Part shown: positions 62,300 through 64,000 of the stretch, one piece after another
Layout: each line of letters starts with the position of its first letter
How positions within the stretch are numbered: the stretch's first letter is position 1
Origin: Armatimonadota bacterium
Lineage (GTDB): Bacteria > Armatimonadota > Hebobacteria > CAIYQO01
Assembly (NCBI GenBank): GCA_029553475.1
Contig: JAKPKV010000009.1
Location: forward strand, 1-64,000
Reading direction: 5' to 3'
DNA length: 64,000 bases
The notes under the pieces: generated by a model
What the model saw: only the letters and a program-made list of their open reading frames with translations
What the model was told of the DNA's origin: nothing
The model's database searches: none
Made by a program: the position numbers and the translations under genes

Positions 62300-63847
62300 A
62301 TGAAACAGATGGCGATCAACCTGCTGGCGGTCTTACTCCTGTATGGGTTTGCCTATGCGGATAATCCCGACCCTATCGCGCTCATTGGCATACCAGAAGA
62401 TGGATTGGATGTCGAGCAAACCATCGCGATAGAGGGAGTCGCCGGCCCATCGCGCGACTCCACAACGGTCACCTGGGTTTTAGAATATGGTGAAGGAGAA
62501 TCACCGACTACCTGGATTCAACTGGCGAATGGCAATACCGTGGTCGGGTATCCGCGCACCTGGCAAGAACCAGATCCTGAAACAAGCGATTATGGCTTAT
62601 TTTACAATTGGGATACGACGCAAAAGCCGGATGGCTACTATACGGTACGCCTGACTGTAACCGATGGCGCTAATAAAATCGCAACTGATCAGTCGCTCTA
62701 CTATTTTGACAACGCGCATTTATATGGAGATGAAGATGGCGAAGAGGAAGAACCGTTGTCTTTTCTTCTCGAAGAAGGGATTGATACGATATTCCAAGAT
62801 GATATGTTACCATTGACAACTCCACCGCATGGGCGAACGCAAGCACCTAGTGGACCAATTGGTGTTCCTACCAATGGTACTTATCGCTATTTTACACCAT
62901 GGCATTTATATGGTTCACGTTTTCGCGCAATTCCAAGCGAATGGAAAGCCTAGGGTGGAACAGTCATCAAGACAACAAACTGCTCGTGCTGGGTTAAATG
63001 GACATCTGGTAGAACAACGGGCACTCTTTCTTATGTAACAACGGGTAACAAGCGCTCATATTTTAAAAATATTGGCATTTGGGATGTCGATGTATTACCG
63101 AATTCGAAAACAATTACGAAAAATGGTACACCATATCAACCTGTTGATATTCACGGTCATGGCATCGGTGAATTTGAAGAGTATAACGAAATGTTCATAC
63201 CGGTCCATTCTGGACATTTTACTCCTCCTCCGTCAGCGATAGAATTAACTTGCGATGTAGCATCTTATGGGCCGCCCACTGGTATTGGATTATCACAATT
63301 GAAAGCTGGATATATCCAAAATGTGAAATTTAACCTACTCCGAGCTTCATATGTTGGAGGCGGTATACGCATCCACCCCATTGAAACGAAAGGGCTGTTA
63401 TTAGATAGTATGAGAGGTCAAACCAAAGGTTGGGCATATGATGGTACGGCTTTAGGATATAAGTTTACTTCTAAATTCACCAATATGGGAGTATCGTATG
63501 GGATTATATACGACTTATCATTTGGCGACACGCCTTCAATGCAATATCCTATATATAAGATTGGAAATATCCTTGCGAGTACTACAACATTACTATCATA
63601 CAATAACTATGTTGCTGCAGGTAATACCGAGCAGCAAAACGAAATTGGAAATTATGTCCTCCGATCAGAGCTAGATTGGTATCTAAATTTAAATGGCGTA
63701 TATGATACTGTAATGCACGTCTGGGAACCAAGTCCATCCGCCGGTATCACATATCCGGACGGATGGGGTTCTGTTGTAAATTCAAACTGGACCATGGCGT
63801 ATCCTAATGCAAATACTGTAGTTAATAGTCAAAATTACAATCCGTGA
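62300..63847 (+). pseudogene. Secreted protein of unknown function interrupted by single in-frame TAG at 62951-62953
   Basis: MKQMAINLLAVLLLYGFAYA signal; ORF 62279-62953 and ORF 63191-63847 are in the same frame with no other stop between (79 further sense codons). Confidence 0.75.
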
Positions 63848-64000
63848 TTATTCAATGTCATAATGATACCGGAAGTATTATGCATTGCATTTTTTATTGC
63901 TTTCACATCCGTTGATGGAGGATAATTATGCCAGAGAGACTCTGTAGGCGTAGCTGGAGCTATATTTATACAGCTATTAGTATATTGCTATTGATTATTA

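Noticed and set aside
58334-63847. Alternative genetic code to explain in-frame TGA and TAG
   Set aside because: TAG ends the first pilin gene and TGA ends lpxC and others; the two interruptions use different stops, so recoding of the whole genome is unlikely.

Overview
High-GC bacterial chromosomal segment. It carries diderm genes (lpxC, GNAT, fabZ, lpxA), a ddl-ftsQ-DUF881-sbp division cluster, eno, rsgA, metF-rex, two tRNAs, carbohydrate-catabolism genes, an envelope-glycan cluster and three H-X9-DG pseudopilin-like genes. The gene repertoire resembles Armatimonadota-like bacteria (inference only). A 3.3-kaa exported protein appears to be built from five seven-bladed propellers. The most unusual feature is intact HK97-type phage head genes scattered singly among core genes. 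A terminase split into ATPase and nuclease ORFs lies at 25.2-26.7 kb. A scaffold-like gene and a major capsid gene lie at 49.4-51.0 kb, 23 kb away. Each locus has its own consensus promoter, and no portal, protease or tail gene was recognised between them. Other points of interest: two genes interrupted by single in-frame stops (TGA in a GT2, TAG in a secreted protein), promoters whose -10 lies exactly 8 nt from the ATG (leaderless candidates), a candidate Rex operator in the metF-rex promoter, a leader ORF upstream of rsgA, several families of palindromic intergenic repeats, and an AT-richer island from about 60.8 kb to the window end. All calls come from reading the sequence and the supplied ORF translations; no database search was run.
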